Shown piece by piece: positions 39,972 through 48,782 of a stretch of DNA of 64,000 bases. The notes under the pieces are model-generated. The model saw only the letters and a program-made list of their open reading frames with translations, made no database searches and was not told the DNA's origin. The stretch is from Pusillibacter faecalis (GTDB taxonomy: Bacteria > Bacillota > Clostridia > Oscillospirales > Oscillospiraceae): assembly GCF_018408705.1 (NCBI RefSeq), contig NZ_AP023420.1, positions 372,001 to 436,000 of the forward strand. The letters are read 5' to 3'. Both the position numbers and the translations under genes were made by a program. How positions within the stretch are numbered: position 1 is the first letter of the stretch; the number at the start of each line of letters is the position of its first letter.

Positions 39972-41459
39972 CTAAGGTCTCCGGATTTTCATCAGCCCGC
40001 GCGCCCACTGCAGGTCCTCCCGCCGCAGGGCGCCGAACGCCCAGTAGAGTCCCCAGCTCATGCCAAGAAACAGCGCCGTTCTGGGAAGCCCCACCGGGAA
40101 CTGCGCGGCCACCCAGATGCTCAGCAGCGTGGAAAGTCCCGCCAGGGCGGGCCGATAAAACGAGACGCTGATCTGCGCCGCGATTAGCAGTCTCCGGATA
40201 CTGAGCGCAAAATTCAGCAGATGCGTTGCAAAAAAACTCAGAAAATAGCCGTACATTCCATAACGGGGCAACAAGATATACAGCAGCAGCAAATCCAGCG
40301 CCGAGGTGATGATGTTATAACGCACGCAGTAAGTCTGCTGTCCCAAGCCCTTGGTCATGGCGTCAATCAGCGCATCACAGTAGAGCATGGGAGACAGCAG
40401 TGCAAAAAGCATCAGATACCGCCCCGCCTCCTCGCTGTGATACAAGGTTTCGCCCAAAGGCGCCGCCAGCAAAAATAGGAGGCCGCCGCAGCAGAGGCCG
40501 TAGAGCATTGCCATCCGCAGACTGCGGCGCGTCAGGTAGCGAATCCGTCGGGTGCTGCCCACTGCGGCACACCGTGCAAGCTCTGGGATCAAAAGCTCTG
40601 CCAGCGCAAAGAGGATGGCTGCCGGCAGCATCAGCACCGGCAAAACCATACCGCACACCACGCCAAAGGCCGCCATCGGTGCCTCCGTTCCGGTGTGAAG
40701 CATCAGCCGCTTTGGAATTACCAGTTTTTCCGCAGCGGAAAGTCCTGCTTTCAAATCGTCTGCCAGAGCCAGCGGCACGGCAATGCGCAGCAGTCTGCGC
40801 ACAACACCTCGCTGCGGCACGGGCTGCCCTCTGTCTGTATGTGGACACAGAACTCCCAGGCTCACCAGCGCCAGGCAGGTACCTGCGCCGCTACCCAAAA
40901 TGATTGCTTGACACGCTCTAGCCGGGTCGCTGCCTGCCCAGGCAGTGAGCACTGCCATCGTGACGGCCATGGAGCAAAGCTGTTCCCCAATCCCCACTGC
41001 CGCCAGGGTTCCAATCCGCTCCGAAGCCGCAAAATAACCCCGTAAAACCCCGCAGATACACTCCAGCGGCAGCACAAGCGCAAACAGGCGCAAAGCCCCC
41101 ACAGTCCGCAGGTCATTGATCCAATGTTCGGCCAGCAGCGGCGCGCCGCCATATAGCGCCGCGCTAACCACTCCGCCACAGATCACGCTGTAAATCGTAC
41201 AGCTGGATAGGATCTTGGGAATCATGCCAAGGTGCTTCCGCCCAAGCTCCTCTGCGGACAGGTACATCGCCGCAGTCCGCACCCCGGCAATCCCCGCCGT
41301 CTCCGCCAGCATGGCCACTGACAAAACCAGCTGTAAAAGGCCGACGCCGGTCGCACCGATCCGACCGGAAATATAGACCTGAAAGCTTGTAGCCACCAGC
41401 CGCAGCAGCAAGTTGACTCCTGTCAGCAGCAGCGTACTGTAAAACATGGACAGGCGCAC
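39972..41459 (-). CDS. spoVB: SpoVB/MurJ-type polysaccharide flippase (MVF/MATE fold)
   Basis: About 495 residues with roughly 14 transmembrane segments, of the oligosaccharidyl-lipid flippase superfamily. The N-terminus (FYSTLLLTGVNLLLRLVATSFQVYISGRIG) and overall pattern match SpoVB-like proteins, which flip lipid-linked wall precursors during sporulation. The start is taken as GTG 41459, which has a good GGGAGGGG SD; an upstream GTG (41477) and an ATG (41447) are alternatives. It stands alone on the minus strand. The vegetative homologue MurJ cannot be strictly excluded. Confidence 0.83.
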   Translation of the reverse strand: MRLSMFYSTLLLTGVNLLLRLVATSFQVYISGRIGATGVGLLQLVLSVAMLAETAGIAGVRTAAMYLSAEELGRKHLGMIPKILSSCTIYSVICGGVVSAALYGGAPLLAEHWINDLRTVGALRLFALVLPLECICGVLRGYFAASERIGTLAAVGIGEQLCSMAVTMAVLTAWAGSDPARACQAIILGSGAGTCLALVSLGVLCPHTDRGQPVPQRGVVRRLLRIAVPLALADDLKAGLSAAEKLVIPKRLMLHTGTEAPMAAFGVVCGMVLPVLMLPAAILFALAELLIPELARCAAVGSTRRIRYLTRRSLRMAMLYGLCCGGLLFLLAAPLGETLYHSEEAGRYLMLFALLSPMLYCDALIDAMTKGLGQQTYCVRYNIITSALDLLLLYILLPRYGMYGYFLSFFATHLLNFALSIRRLLIAAQISVSFYRPALAGLSTLLSIWVAAQFPVGLPRTALFLGMSWGLYWAFGALRREDLQWARGLMKIRRP

Positions 41460-41613
41460 AGAAATCCCCTCCCGCACCTACCATATGGGGACAGGGAGAA
41501 AAGTATGATGCCGTCCAATTTCTGCCGCAAAAGGTTTGTCCTCTCTGCAGCGTACCAGTGCCCTAGAGACTGCGAATTCTCCGTCTGGTCCGTTCGCCCA
41601 CTCCGGAAACGGC

Positions 41614-41642
41614 TTGAAATCTCTCCCGCCGCGTGCTATCAT
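41614..41642 (+). promoter_or_regulatory. Predicted promoter of the DUF3842 gene
   Basis: TTGAAA (41614-41619), 17-bp spacer, TATCAT (41637-41642), 42 bp before the ATG. Confidence 0.6.
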
Positions 41643-41683
41643 AGGTTAGAAATCTTGATTTTTCACAACAGGCAGGTGACAGC

Positions 41684-42118
41684 ATGCACGTACTGATTAT
41701 TGACGCCCAGGGCGGTGGAATCGGAAGGCAACTGGTAGCAGCGATCCGTCAAACCATTCCAGAGGCGGTGATCACCGCGGTAGGCACCAACAGCGTGGCC
41801 ACCTCCGCCATGCGCAAGGCAGGTGCACACGATGCCGCCACCGGAGAAAATGCTGTAGTGGTGGCCTGCCGCAAAGCCGACGTTATTGTGGGGCCCATCG
41901 GTATTGTGATCGCGGACTCCCTTCTGGGTGAGATTACCCCCGTCATGGCCACAGCAGTGGGGCAGAGCGGCGCAAAGCGCATTCTGATCCCCTTCAACCA
42001 CTGCGACAACCTAATCGCCGGTGTGTCCAACACCAGTGTCAGCGCGCTTTTGCAAGAAGCGGTGTCGATACTCCGTCAACTGGCAGACGTCAGGAAAGAA
42101 GCACGTATTTTCTCTTGA
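41684..42118 (+). CDS. DUF3842 family protein
   Basis: A 144-residue protein beginning VLIIDAQGGGIGRQLVAAI, a glycine-rich loop after a beta strand like a Rossmann-type nucleotide site, followed by the strongly conserved ADVIVGPIGIVIADSLLGEITP. This matches DUF3842, found mostly in Clostridia and of unknown function. It lies directly before the leader of the ECF S component gene, whose promoter overlaps its last codons. Confidence 0.85.
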   Translation: MHVLIIDAQGGGIGRQLVAAIRQTIPEAVITAVGTNSVATSAMRKAGAHDAATGENAVVVACRKADVIVGPIGIVIADSLLGEITPVMATAVGQSGAKRILIPFNHCDNLIAGVSNTSVSALLQEAVSILRQLADVRKEARIFS

Positions 42119-42144
42119 CATCTGTTCGCTGGGTATTGTAAAAT
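42115..42144 (+). promoter_or_regulatory. Predicted strong promoter of the ECF leader
   Basis: Perfect TTGACA (42115-42120), 18-bp spacer, TAAAAT (42139-42144). Its -35 overlaps the DUF3842 stop codon. Transcription would begin near 42151. Confidence 0.75.
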
Positions 42145-42150
42145 AGAAAA

Positions 42151-42270
42151 GTAGCTGGTTCGAAGCCGGCCAGAGGCACAGAAGCGCCTCATCCTTTCGT
42201 TTTCCCGCGCCCGAATTGTGTACCAGGAAGGTATGCCCTTTCTCGAGAAGAGGAAGAGCATACCTTTTTT
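42151..42270 (+). promoter_or_regulatory. Structured 5' leader, candidate riboswitch of unknown class
   Basis: From the predicted start the leader can fold with CTGGTTCG (42155-42162) pairing to CGAA (42212-42215) and ACCAG (42222-42226), enclosing a GAGGC/GCCTC hairpin. It is followed by an intrinsic terminator (42230-42270), so the arrangement is aptamer then terminator ahead of a vitamin-type transporter gene. I could not match it to TPP, FMN, preQ1 or cobalamin consensus; some resemblance at the 5' end to the THF class is not convincing. Confidence 0.5.
42230..42270 (+). terminator. Leader terminator before the ECF S gene
   Basis: GGTATGC (42230-42236) and GCATACC (42258-42264) enclose a further pyrimidine/purine stem and are followed directly by six Ts. 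It lies 55 bp before the start codon, so transcription must read through it for expression. Confidence 0.85.
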
Positions 42271-42325
42271 ATGCATTCCGGCCTATCTTCTGCCGTGGAA
42301 CCGGCTTTTTAAGGAGTGTTTTAGG

Positions 42326-42871
42326 ATGTCGTCCATCAAAAAAATTTGTCTCTGCGCTATCTGCACTGCTCTTTGCTACGTGCTGCCGCTGGCCTTCCAT
42401 CCCCTTGTCATGGGCACTGCGCTCTCCCCTATGCATATTCCCGTGCTGCTGTGCGGTCTTCTTTGCGGCTGGCCCTACGGGGCCTTCTGCGGGGTTGTCG
42501 GCCCCCTGCTCTCCAGCTTGCTCTCCGGAATGCCGCCTGCCGCCATGCTTCTCTATATGATCCCGGAGCTGTGCGTCTACGGCCTGTTTTCTGGTTTGCT
42601 GCTGAAATGGTTCCGCACCGGACACGCCTATGCCGATCTGTATCTTGCCCTGGTCCCCGCCATGCTCCTGGGCCGTATCGCTGGCGGCATTGCCCGGGCC
42701 ATATTCTATCTCCCCTCCGGCCAACCCTATTCGCTGGCACTGTGGACCAGCTCCTATCTGGTAGGAACCCTGCCCGGAATCATTCTGCATCTGGTCATTT
42801 TACCGCCTCTGGTGCTGCTGATGATGAAAGCCCGACTGATTCCACAGCGTTATGTGAGTACACTCTCCTGA
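42326..42871 (+). CDS. ECF transporter S component
   Basis: A 181-residue membrane protein with about six hydrophobic segments. The segment LSPMHIPVLLCGLLCGWPYGAFCG with GPLLSSLLSGMPP following is typical of the ECF substrate-binding component family. The S component binds a vitamin and works with a shared energising module (EcfA/A'/T) encoded elsewhere. Substrate not identifiable; pantothenate or a similar vitamin is a possibility. Expression seems to be controlled by the leader and its terminator. ATG 42326 has an AAGGAG SD. Confidence 0.85.
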   Translation: MSSIKKICLCAICTALCYVLPLAFHPLVMGTALSPMHIPVLLCGLLCGWPYGAFCGVVGPLLSSLLSGMPPAAMLLYMIPELCVYGLFSGLLLKWFRTGHAYADLYLALVPAMLLGRIAGGIARAIFYLPSGQPYSLALWTSSYLVGTLPGIILHLVILPPLVLLMMKARLIPQRYVSTLS

Positions 42872-42897
42872 TGAATTTCTCAAATACCCTGGACAGT

Positions 42898-42927
42898 GCT
42901 GCGCGTCATGATGATGCGCAGCGCTTT
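42898..42927 (+). terminator. Terminator after the ECF S gene
   Basis: GCTGCGC and GCGCAGC arms around an 11-nt loop, followed by GCTTTTC, 26 bp after the stop. Confidence 0.65.
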
Positions 42928-43048
42928 TCTTGGGATGAGGCCGGTGCTGTGCGTCCATATTTGATATAGACAGAAGGTCTCCCACGTGCTAAAGTGGTGA
43001 TAAAAAGATCCTGGGGAGTCCCGGGTATATCAAAAGCGAGGCCGTCTT

Positions 43049-43987
43049 ATGGAAAACATGGTGATTTCTCTCAATGCCGTGCTGCCCCTTTTTCTCATCA
43101 TTGCCTTGGGCTGTGCCGCAAAGCAACTGCACATTCTTTCTGACGACGCAGCCCGGCAAGCCAATGGGCTGTGTTTCAAATTGTTTATGGCCCCCCTCTT
43201 GTTCTACAATGTCTATTCCACAGACCTGGCCTCCGCCTACAGTTGGAAACTGCTGGTCTTCTGTGTCGTTGGTACCCTGGCAGAATTTGCCTTTGGCCTC
43301 TTGTTCATTCCGCACATAGAGCCCAGCCGACCCGCCCAGGGTGTTATGCTGCAGGCCTTCTGCCGACCGAACATCGTTCTTTTGGGGCTGCCGCTATCCA
43401 CAGCGCTCTTCGGTCCTGAGAATATCGGGCATATCGCCTTTATGCTGGCAGTGTTGGTCCCGCTGATCAATATTCTGGCGGTATTGGCACTGGAGCTGTT
43501 TCGAGGCGGTACCCCAAATCCCAAGAGAATTCTTTTGGGTGTGGCGAAGAACCCTTTTGTCCTTGGCGCAGTGGCCGGTTTTCTCTGTAAACTGCTCCAA
43601 ATTCAACTCCCTTATGTACTGGACAGTGTCATCTCCAGCATGGCGGAGGCCGCCACGCCGCTGGCCTTGGTGCTGATGGGCACCTCCATGAACTTTGGGA
43701 AGCTGCAGGGCTGCGGCCGAAGTCTTACCGTTTGCACTGTGGTCCGGCTGTTTGCGGCGCCAGTGGTCTTTCTCTCGCTAGCTGTGGCCCTGGGCTTTCG
43801 CGGAGTTCCCCTGTGCGGGGTTATGCTGGTCTTTGCCACCCCAGTGGCAGTCAACTCCTATACCATGGCTTTACAAATGGACGGTGATGCAGACCTGGCC
43901 GGGGGCATCGTCCTCTTGACCACCGGCCTCTCCTGCCTCACCCTGTTTCTGTGGATTTTTCTTTTGAAGGCCCTGGGATTATTCTGA
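43049..43987 (+). CDS. AEC-family transporter (auxin efflux carrier-like)
   Basis: A 312-residue membrane protein with about ten hydrophobic segments in two halves, of the AEC family (YfdV/MleP type). PLFLIIALGCAAKQLHILSDDAA at the N-terminus and the C-terminal FATPVAVNSYTMALQMDGDADLAGGIVLLTTGLS are characteristic. Related carriers move organic acids such as malate or malonate across the membrane. No linked metabolic gene suggests a substrate. Confidence 0.87.
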   Translation: MENMVISLNAVLPLFLIIALGCAAKQLHILSDDAARQANGLCFKLFMAPLLFYNVYSTDLASAYSWKLLVFCVVGTLAEFAFGLLFIPHIEPSRPAQGVMLQAFCRPNIVLLGLPLSTALFGPENIGHIAFMLAVLVPLINILAVLALELFRGGTPNPKRILLGVAKNPFVLGAVAGFLCKLLQIQLPYVLDSVISSMAEAATPLALVLMGTSMNFGKLQGCGRSLTVCTVVRLFAAPVVFLSLAVALGFRGVPLCGVMLVFATPVAVNSYTMALQMDGDADLAGGIVLLTTGLSCLTLFLWIFLLKALGLF

Positions 43988-43995
43988 CCGAAAAG

Positions 43996-44027
43996 AAGCG
44001 GCTTCAGCCTTTCAGCTGAAGCCGCTT
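43996..44027. terminator. Bidirectional terminator between the AEC gene and phoR
   Basis: A 13-bp stem (AAGCGGCTTCAGC / GCTGAAGCCGCTT) with a 6-nt loop, flanked by A-run and T-run, between convergent stops at 43987 and 44029. Confidence 0.88.
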
Positions 44028-44028
44028 T

Positions 44029-45699
44029 TCAGCAGTCTGTGTTTCCACAAGGAAAGGTCAGCGTAAAGCTGCTGCCCTTTCCCAGCTCACTCACCAGTTC
44101 CACCCTCGCTCCCAGGTAGGCGGCGCCATGCTTGACGATCGAGAGTCCCAAGCCTGTTCCGCCGCTGGAGTGGCTCTTATCCACCCGGTAAAACCGCTCA
44201 AATACCCGGTTCTGAGCCTCCCGTGGAATCCCAATTCCAGTGTCGGCCACGCTGAGCCGCTGCCCGCCCTCGACTTGGCTGAGGGTCAGTATCACGCTGC
44301 CGCCCTCCCGGTTATAGGCGATGGCATTGTCGCAGAGGTTATAGATGATCTCTTCTACAATCTGGGGAACCCCCCGAACCAGTCCACAGTCTCCCTCCAG
44401 AGCCATGGCGACCTTCTTTTGTTCCGCTGCCGGACGCAGCTGCTCCATCACGCTCTGCGCCACTTGGCGCAGGCTGATGCTCTCCCACTGGCCGACAGCG
44501 CCGCCCTCATCCAGCCGGGAGAGGCGGATGATGTCGTTGACCAAGTCAATCAGGCGTCGCGCCTCCCGGTGAATGTTTCCGGCAAAATGGGTGACATCCT
44601 CCGGCCGCACCAGGCCATCCCGCAAAATCTCTGCGGTTCCCAGGATGGATGTCAGCGGGGTTTTCAGCTCGTGGGAGACATTGGCGGCAAATTCCCGCCG
44701 CAGTGCCTCCCGCCGCTCCTGCTCTGTCACATCCATGATAATCAGCACTGCGCCTGTCAGGGTTCCATTTTGCTCCACGGGGTTTGCAAACAGGCGGCAG
44801 CAGGCATCATCCCTTTCGATCAGCTCCTCGCACCGCCGTCCGGCCAAAACTGTCTCTACGCAGCGTCGAAAGCCCGCCTCCCGGTTCAGCGCCAACACAC
44901 TCTCCCCCGTCTCCGCAGGGGCACCCGCATGCAGCAGCCGCAGCGCCGCAGCGTTGTAGGAGAGCACCCGGGTCTCTTTGTCAATGACCAGCAGTCCCTC
45001 GCTCATATGCTCTGTGAGGGCTGCGAACTCCCGGCGCTGTCGGCGCAAGTCCTCCATCTGACGCTCAATTTGCTGGTTCTGGCTGCGGATTTTGCGCACC
45101 AGCGGCGCCAGCTCTTCATAGGGCTCCTGATCCTCCAGCCTGCCGGGGTCCAGTGCGTTGATGGGCTCTACCAGCTGCCTGGAAAGCCGCCCCGCCAGCC
45201 ACAGGGCAAGGCACAGGGCCAGCAGCATCACGGCGGCCACCGGCTGAAGCGCCTGTAGCACCAGCATCCACACGGAGTACTGGGTCGCGGCCAGCCGCAG
45301 AACGGAGCCGTCGGTGAGCCGCAGGGCGTAGTAGAGTGTGGACTGGGAGAGGGTCTCGGAGTAGCGCACCGCACTCCCCCGGCCAAGCTGCATGGCCTCT
45401 CTGATCTCCTCCCGGTTGATGTGCCCGTCCATGGTCTCCGGGTTCTCCCAGTTGTCAAAAAGGACCGTGCCATCCGCGGCCACCCAGGTAATTCGGTCCG
45501 TTTCAGGCAGTGTCCCCTCCAAATACTGAATCCCCTCATTTTCTACGCTGTGGGCAATGTAGGCGGTGGCCTGGGACAGCTCCCGCAAGGCCCGGTCCTG
45601 GAAGTATCCGTGGAGCACCCCCACAATCAGCACGAGGCTTGCCAGCAGGACGGTCAGTGCCACACCCAAAATCGCGCGAAAAATTCGTCTTTTCATCAT
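44029..45699 (-). CDS. phoR: Phosphate sensor histidine kinase PhoR
   Basis: A 556-residue membrane kinase: an N-terminal helix, an extracytoplasmic sensor domain of about 120 residues, a second helix near 155-180, a HAMP-like linker, a PAS domain (residues about 235-340) and the kinase core. The phosphoacceptor His is in FAANVSHELKTPLTSILG; the ATP site shows DNAIAYNREGG, DTGIGIP and GGTGLGLSIV. Last gene of the pst-pho unit, 5 bp after phoB. It would sense phosphate through the Pst-PhoU complex and phosphorylate PhoB. Confidence 0.92.
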   Translation of the reverse strand: MMKRRIFRAILGVALTVLLASLVLIVGVLHGYFQDRALRELSQATAYIAHSVENEGIQYLEGTLPETDRITWVAADGTVLFDNWENPETMDGHINREEIREAMQLGRGSAVRYSETLSQSTLYYALRLTDGSVLRLAATQYSVWMLVLQALQPVAAVMLLALCLALWLAGRLSRQLVEPINALDPGRLEDQEPYEELAPLVRKIRSQNQQIERQMEDLRRQRREFAALTEHMSEGLLVIDKETRVLSYNAAALRLLHAGAPAETGESVLALNREAGFRRCVETVLAGRRCEELIERDDACCRLFANPVEQNGTLTGAVLIIMDVTEQERREALRREFAANVSHELKTPLTSILGTAEILRDGLVRPEDVTHFAGNIHREARRLIDLVNDIIRLSRLDEGGAVGQWESISLRQVAQSVMEQLRPAAEQKKVAMALEGDCGLVRGVPQIVEEIIYNLCDNAIAYNREGGSVILTLSQVEGGQRLSVADTGIGIPREAQNRVFERFYRVDKSHSSGGTGLGLSIVKHGAAYLGARVELVSELGKGSSFTLTFPCGNTDC

Positions 45700-45704
45700 G
45701 TATT

Positions 45705-46373
45705 TCAGCCTTCTCCGTCGATCTTATAGCCATATCCCCGGACCGTCTGTATATAGGCACCCGCCGGTCCCAGCTTCTGCCGCAGCGTCCGGATGTGGAC
45801 ATCCACTGTGCGGGTTTCACCGGTAAAGGCATACCCCCACACCTGTTCAATCAGCCGTTCCCGGCTGAATACCTGTCCCCGGTTCTGCAGCAGCAGACAC
45901 AGCAGTTCAAATTCTTTTTGGGTCAGGACCGTCTCGTGGCCCTCCACCGTCACGGTATGGCGGCCCTCATCCACGCAGAGACAGCCGCATTGGTATGTAC
46001 TCGGCTTCTCTGATGTACGCCGCGCAAGCGCCCGGATTCGAGAGAGCAGCTCCATCATTCCAAAAGGCTTGGCAATATAGTCATCGGCTCCGGCGTCCAG
46101 GCCCAGAACTTTATCATACTCCGTTCCCTTGGCCGTCAGCATGATGATGGGGAGTCTTGCAGTACGGCCATCCTTTCGCAGCTTCTTCAAAACGGAGATG
46201 CCATCCTCCTCCGGAAGCATGATATCCAGCAGCGCCAGGGACGGCAACTCCTCTCTCACGGCCTCCCAAAAGGCAGAGGGCCGTTCGAAACCGCGGGCCT
46301 CCATCCCCTGACTGTTCAGAGTATAGATCACCAGGTCCCGGATGCTGTCGTCGTCTTCCAATAAGTAAATCAT
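45705..46373 (-). CDS. phoB: Phosphate response regulator PhoB/PhoP (OmpR family)
   Basis: A 222-residue response regulator. The receiver domain has LLEDDDSIRD, the phosphorylated Asp in LALLDIMLPEEDG and Lys in IMLTAKG. The C-terminal winged helix follows with LTQKEFELLCLLLQN and the recognition region VDVHIRTLRQKLG. It would bind the Pho box in front of pstS. ATG 46373 has an AAGGAGG SD; the longer upstream frame is not conserved. Confidence 0.93.
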   Translation of the reverse strand: MIYLLEDDDSIRDLVIYTLNSQGMEARGFERPSAFWEAVREELPSLALLDIMLPEEDGISVLKKLRKDGRTARLPIIMLTAKGTEYDKVLGLDAGADDYIAKPFGMMELLSRIRALARRTSEKPSTYQCGCLCVDEGRHTVTVEGHETVLTQKEFELLCLLLQNRGQVFSRERLIEQVWGYAFTGETRTVDVHIRTLRQKLGPAGAYIQTVRGYGYKIDGEG

Positions 46374-46568
46374 AGGCTGAGCCTCCTTGTTATGCCGCAG
46401 CGCCAGAGCCCCGGTACTACCGCAGGTTTTTTCGCTTCCGCCTGATGGGAAAGCGGCCCCGCTTGTCCGGGGCCCGCCCATTTTTTGCAAGCCGCTGAAC
46501 GGAGTCCCGCTTCCCTGGCACCTGCTTCGAACGTCCATTCTCACAGCATGTTGGGAATCACGGATGTC

Positions 46569-47234
46569 TCAGATCAGCTGCTGCTCATTGATCATCAGCT
46601 TGAACTGCAGCCCCAACTTCTCGGCCGCCTTGCGGCAAAGAATCATCCGCTGCATAAAAATTTCAAAATAGTCCATCACAGAGCCGTACTTGGTATCTAC
46701 GGACAGTTTCAGCTTAATCAGGGTATGTTCTTCGTTGATCTTCAGCTGAGACTTCTTTACGGAGTAGTTTACCCGGTCATGGATATCAAAGGTGCTGGGG
46801 TCCTGATTCCGGACCCGGCTGCGGCGCACATCTGACTTATCTGCCAGAATCAGCGCCGCCGACACCGCGTTCACTGGAAGCCCCGTACCCTCGTCATGGT
46901 TGCCGATGGCAGTGACAATCGTGGCAATCTCCTCCGGATCGCACTGGAGATTGTCCAGAAGACGAAAGGCCATGACAGCGCCGGACTGAGAGTGATCCAC
47001 TCGGTTTACCAGATTGCCGATATCATGCAGAAAACCCGCGATTTTCACAAGCTCCACCGTCCGCGCAGGATAGCCCAGCGTCTCCAGAATATAGCCTGCC
47101 TTTTCCGCCACCGCCGTTACATGAGCAAAGCTGTGCTCTGTAAAGCCCAGGGCCGTCAAAGACTCATCCGCGCGCTGAATATAGGTGCGGATCGCCGCAT
47201 TGTCTTTCACATCTTCATAAGTGAGCACAGTCAT
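46569..47234 (-). CDS. HD-domain metal phosphohydrolase
   Basis: A 221-residue HD-superfamily protein. The metal ligands are visible as HSFAHV near residue 33, FLHDIGN near 67, a downstream NHDE near 112 and a further Asp at ALILADKSDVRRSR. The family hydrolyses nucleotides or signalling phosphates in the cytoplasm. It sits between phoU and phoB in the phosphate operon, suggesting a role in phosphate-starvation signalling (inference). Start at 47234 chosen because homologues begin with a similar MTxxTYxDV; the SD (AAAGAGG) is very close, so an ATG at 47309 remains possible. Confidence 0.82.
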   Translation of the reverse strand: MTVLTYEDVKDNAAIRTYIQRADESLTALGFTEHSFAHVTAVAEKAGYILETLGYPARTVELVKIAGFLHDIGNLVNRVDHSQSGAVMAFRLLDNLQCDPEEIATIVTAIGNHDEGTGLPVNAVSAALILADKSDVRRSRVRNQDPSTFDIHDRVNYSVKKSQLKINEEHTLIKLKLSVDTKYGSVMDYFEIFMQRMILCRKAAEKLGLQFKLMINEQQLI

Positions 47235-47355
47235 CCTCTTTTCTGTATCAAATTCCGTTCCCAGAACATCCGGAAGCGCCGGTATAGACAGGCGCCAATC
47301 CAGTGTCATCCGCCCGGGTACACTGCCAGCAGATTCCAAGCCGCAGACGGCTCCC

Positions 47356-48000
47356 TCAGTTATTGGACGGATGCACTCCGGTGATGGAGTACTCCACCCA
47401 CTCCGCTACATTGGTGGCATGGTCGCCGATTCGTTCCAGGTATTTTGCAACCATCAGCAAATCCAACCCCTGCTCACCATAGGAGGCATCGGCGGCGATC
47501 AGCTCCACCAGCTCCCGCCGCACCTGGATAAACAGATCATCCACCCGGTCGTCGGCGGCACAGACCTGGCGGGCCAGCTGCAGATCCCGCTTCACAAAGG
47601 AGTCCACGCTGTCTGTCACCATATTAATGACAGCCCGGGCCATATCCGCAATATGAGAGCTTCTGCCCTGCGGAAGATGCACATAGCTGGTCATCTCCGC
47701 GATATCCGCCGCCTGATCCCCAATCCGCTCCAGATCGGAAATCATCTTGAGTGCCGCGGAGATCTCCCGCAGGTCCCGGGCCACCGGCTGCTGTTGCAGC
47801 AGCAGCTTCAGACACAGGTTCTCCACCTCCCGCTCCTTTTGGTCGATCTCCCGCTCCGCCTCCTCCGCGGCGGCGGCCAGGGCCGCGTCGCTGTGAATCA
47901 GCGCCTCGGCAGCGGCGGAGATGGCGTCCTCGCACAGGGCGCCCATTTGGATCATTTCCACATGCAGCTTTTCCAGCTGCTCTTCAAACTTGTTTCTCAC
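47356..48000 (-). CDS. phoU: Phosphate signalling protein PhoU
   Basis: A 214-residue all-helical protein with two PhoU repeats. The E/D-rich metal-binding motifs are visible in AEMTSYVHLPQ and the paired DLERIGDQAADI and YLERIGDHATNVAEW. PhoU links Pst transport to PhoR activity. The gene follows pstB by 12 bp. Confidence 0.95.
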   Translation of the reverse strand: MRNKFEEQLEKLHVEMIQMGALCEDAISAAAEALIHSDAALAAAAEEAEREIDQKEREVENLCLKLLLQQQPVARDLREISAALKMISDLERIGDQAADIAEMTSYVHLPQGRSSHIADMARAVINMVTDSVDSFVKRDLQLARQVCAADDRVDDLFIQVRRELVELIAADASYGEQGLDLLMVAKYLERIGDHATNVAEWVEYSITGVHPSNN

Positions 48001-48012
48001 CGTCTGCCCTCC

Positions 48013-48768
48013 TCAACCAAACCGGCCGGTAATATAGTCTTCCGTGCGCTGGTCCTTCGGCGTGGAGAACAATGTCTCCGTCTTTCCGAACTCCACCAGG
48101 TCTCCCAGCAGGAAAAACGCCGTGTTGTCGGAGACACGAGCGGCCTGCTGCATATTGTGCGTCACCATAATGACAGTATACCTGCTTTTCAGCTCCACCG
48201 CAAGGTCTTCAATTTTGGACGTGGAGATCGGGTCCAGAGCGCTGGTGGATTCGTCCATCAGCAGCACCTCCGGCTCCACCGCCAGTGCCCGGGCGATGCA
48301 AAGCCGCTGCTGCTGGCCGCCGGAGAGCCCCAGCGCGCTTTTCTTCAAACGGTCCTTGACCTCGTCCCAGATAGCTGCAGAGCGCAGAGAGTTCTCCACA
48401 ATCTCATCCAGCTTCACCCGGGAGCGAATCCCATGTGTTCTGGGGCCGTAGGCAACATTATCATAAATGCTCATGGGGAACGGATTTGCCTTTTGGAATA
48501 CCATGCCGATCTGCTTGCGCAGCCAGGTGGGGTCTACAGCCGGGTCATAGACGTTCTCGCCTCCATACTGGACCTCTCCCTCAATGCGGATGCCGGGAAT
48601 CAGATCATTCATGCGGTTAAGGGTCTTTAAAAAGGTGGACTTACCGCAGCCCGAGGGACCGATCAAGGCTGTGATCTCATGCTCGGGAATGGCGATATTG
48701 ACGCTGTGGAGGGCGTGGTGTGTCCCATACCACAGATTTAAATCCTTTACTTCAATGATGGTGGACAT
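48013..48768 (-). CDS. pstB: Phosphate ABC transporter ATPase PstB
   Basis: A 251-residue ABC ATPase. Walker [20 protein letters not shown], signature [16 protein letters not shown], Walker [14 protein letters not shown] and the switch His in VTHNMQQA are complete. The NRMND sequence after Walker A is typical of PstB. ATG 48768 follows GGGGAGAATC. Energises phosphate import through PstC and PstA. Confidence 0.97.
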   Translation of the reverse strand: MSTIIEVKDLNLWYGTHHALHSVNIAIPEHEITALIGPSGCGKSTFLKTLNRMNDLIPGIRIEGEVQYGGENVYDPAVDPTWLRKQIGMVFQKANPFPMSIYDNVAYGPRTHGIRSRVKLDEIVENSLRSAAIWDEVKDRLKKSALGLSGGQQQRLCIARALAVEPEVLLMDESTSALDPISTSKIEDLAVELKSRYTVIMVTHNMQQAARVSDNTAFFLLGDLVEFGKTETLFSTPKDQRTEDYITGRFG

Positions 48769-48782
48769 ATGATTCTCCCCGC

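Noticed and set aside
42156..42166. GGTTCGAA, resembling a tRNA T-loop
   Set aside because: No acceptor, D or anticodon arms can be built around it; it is part of the ECF leader fold.
42151..42230. THF riboswitch
   Set aside because: A few bases near the 5' end (AGTAG then TTCG) are similar, but the conserved 3' elements of the class are missing, so no class was assigned.
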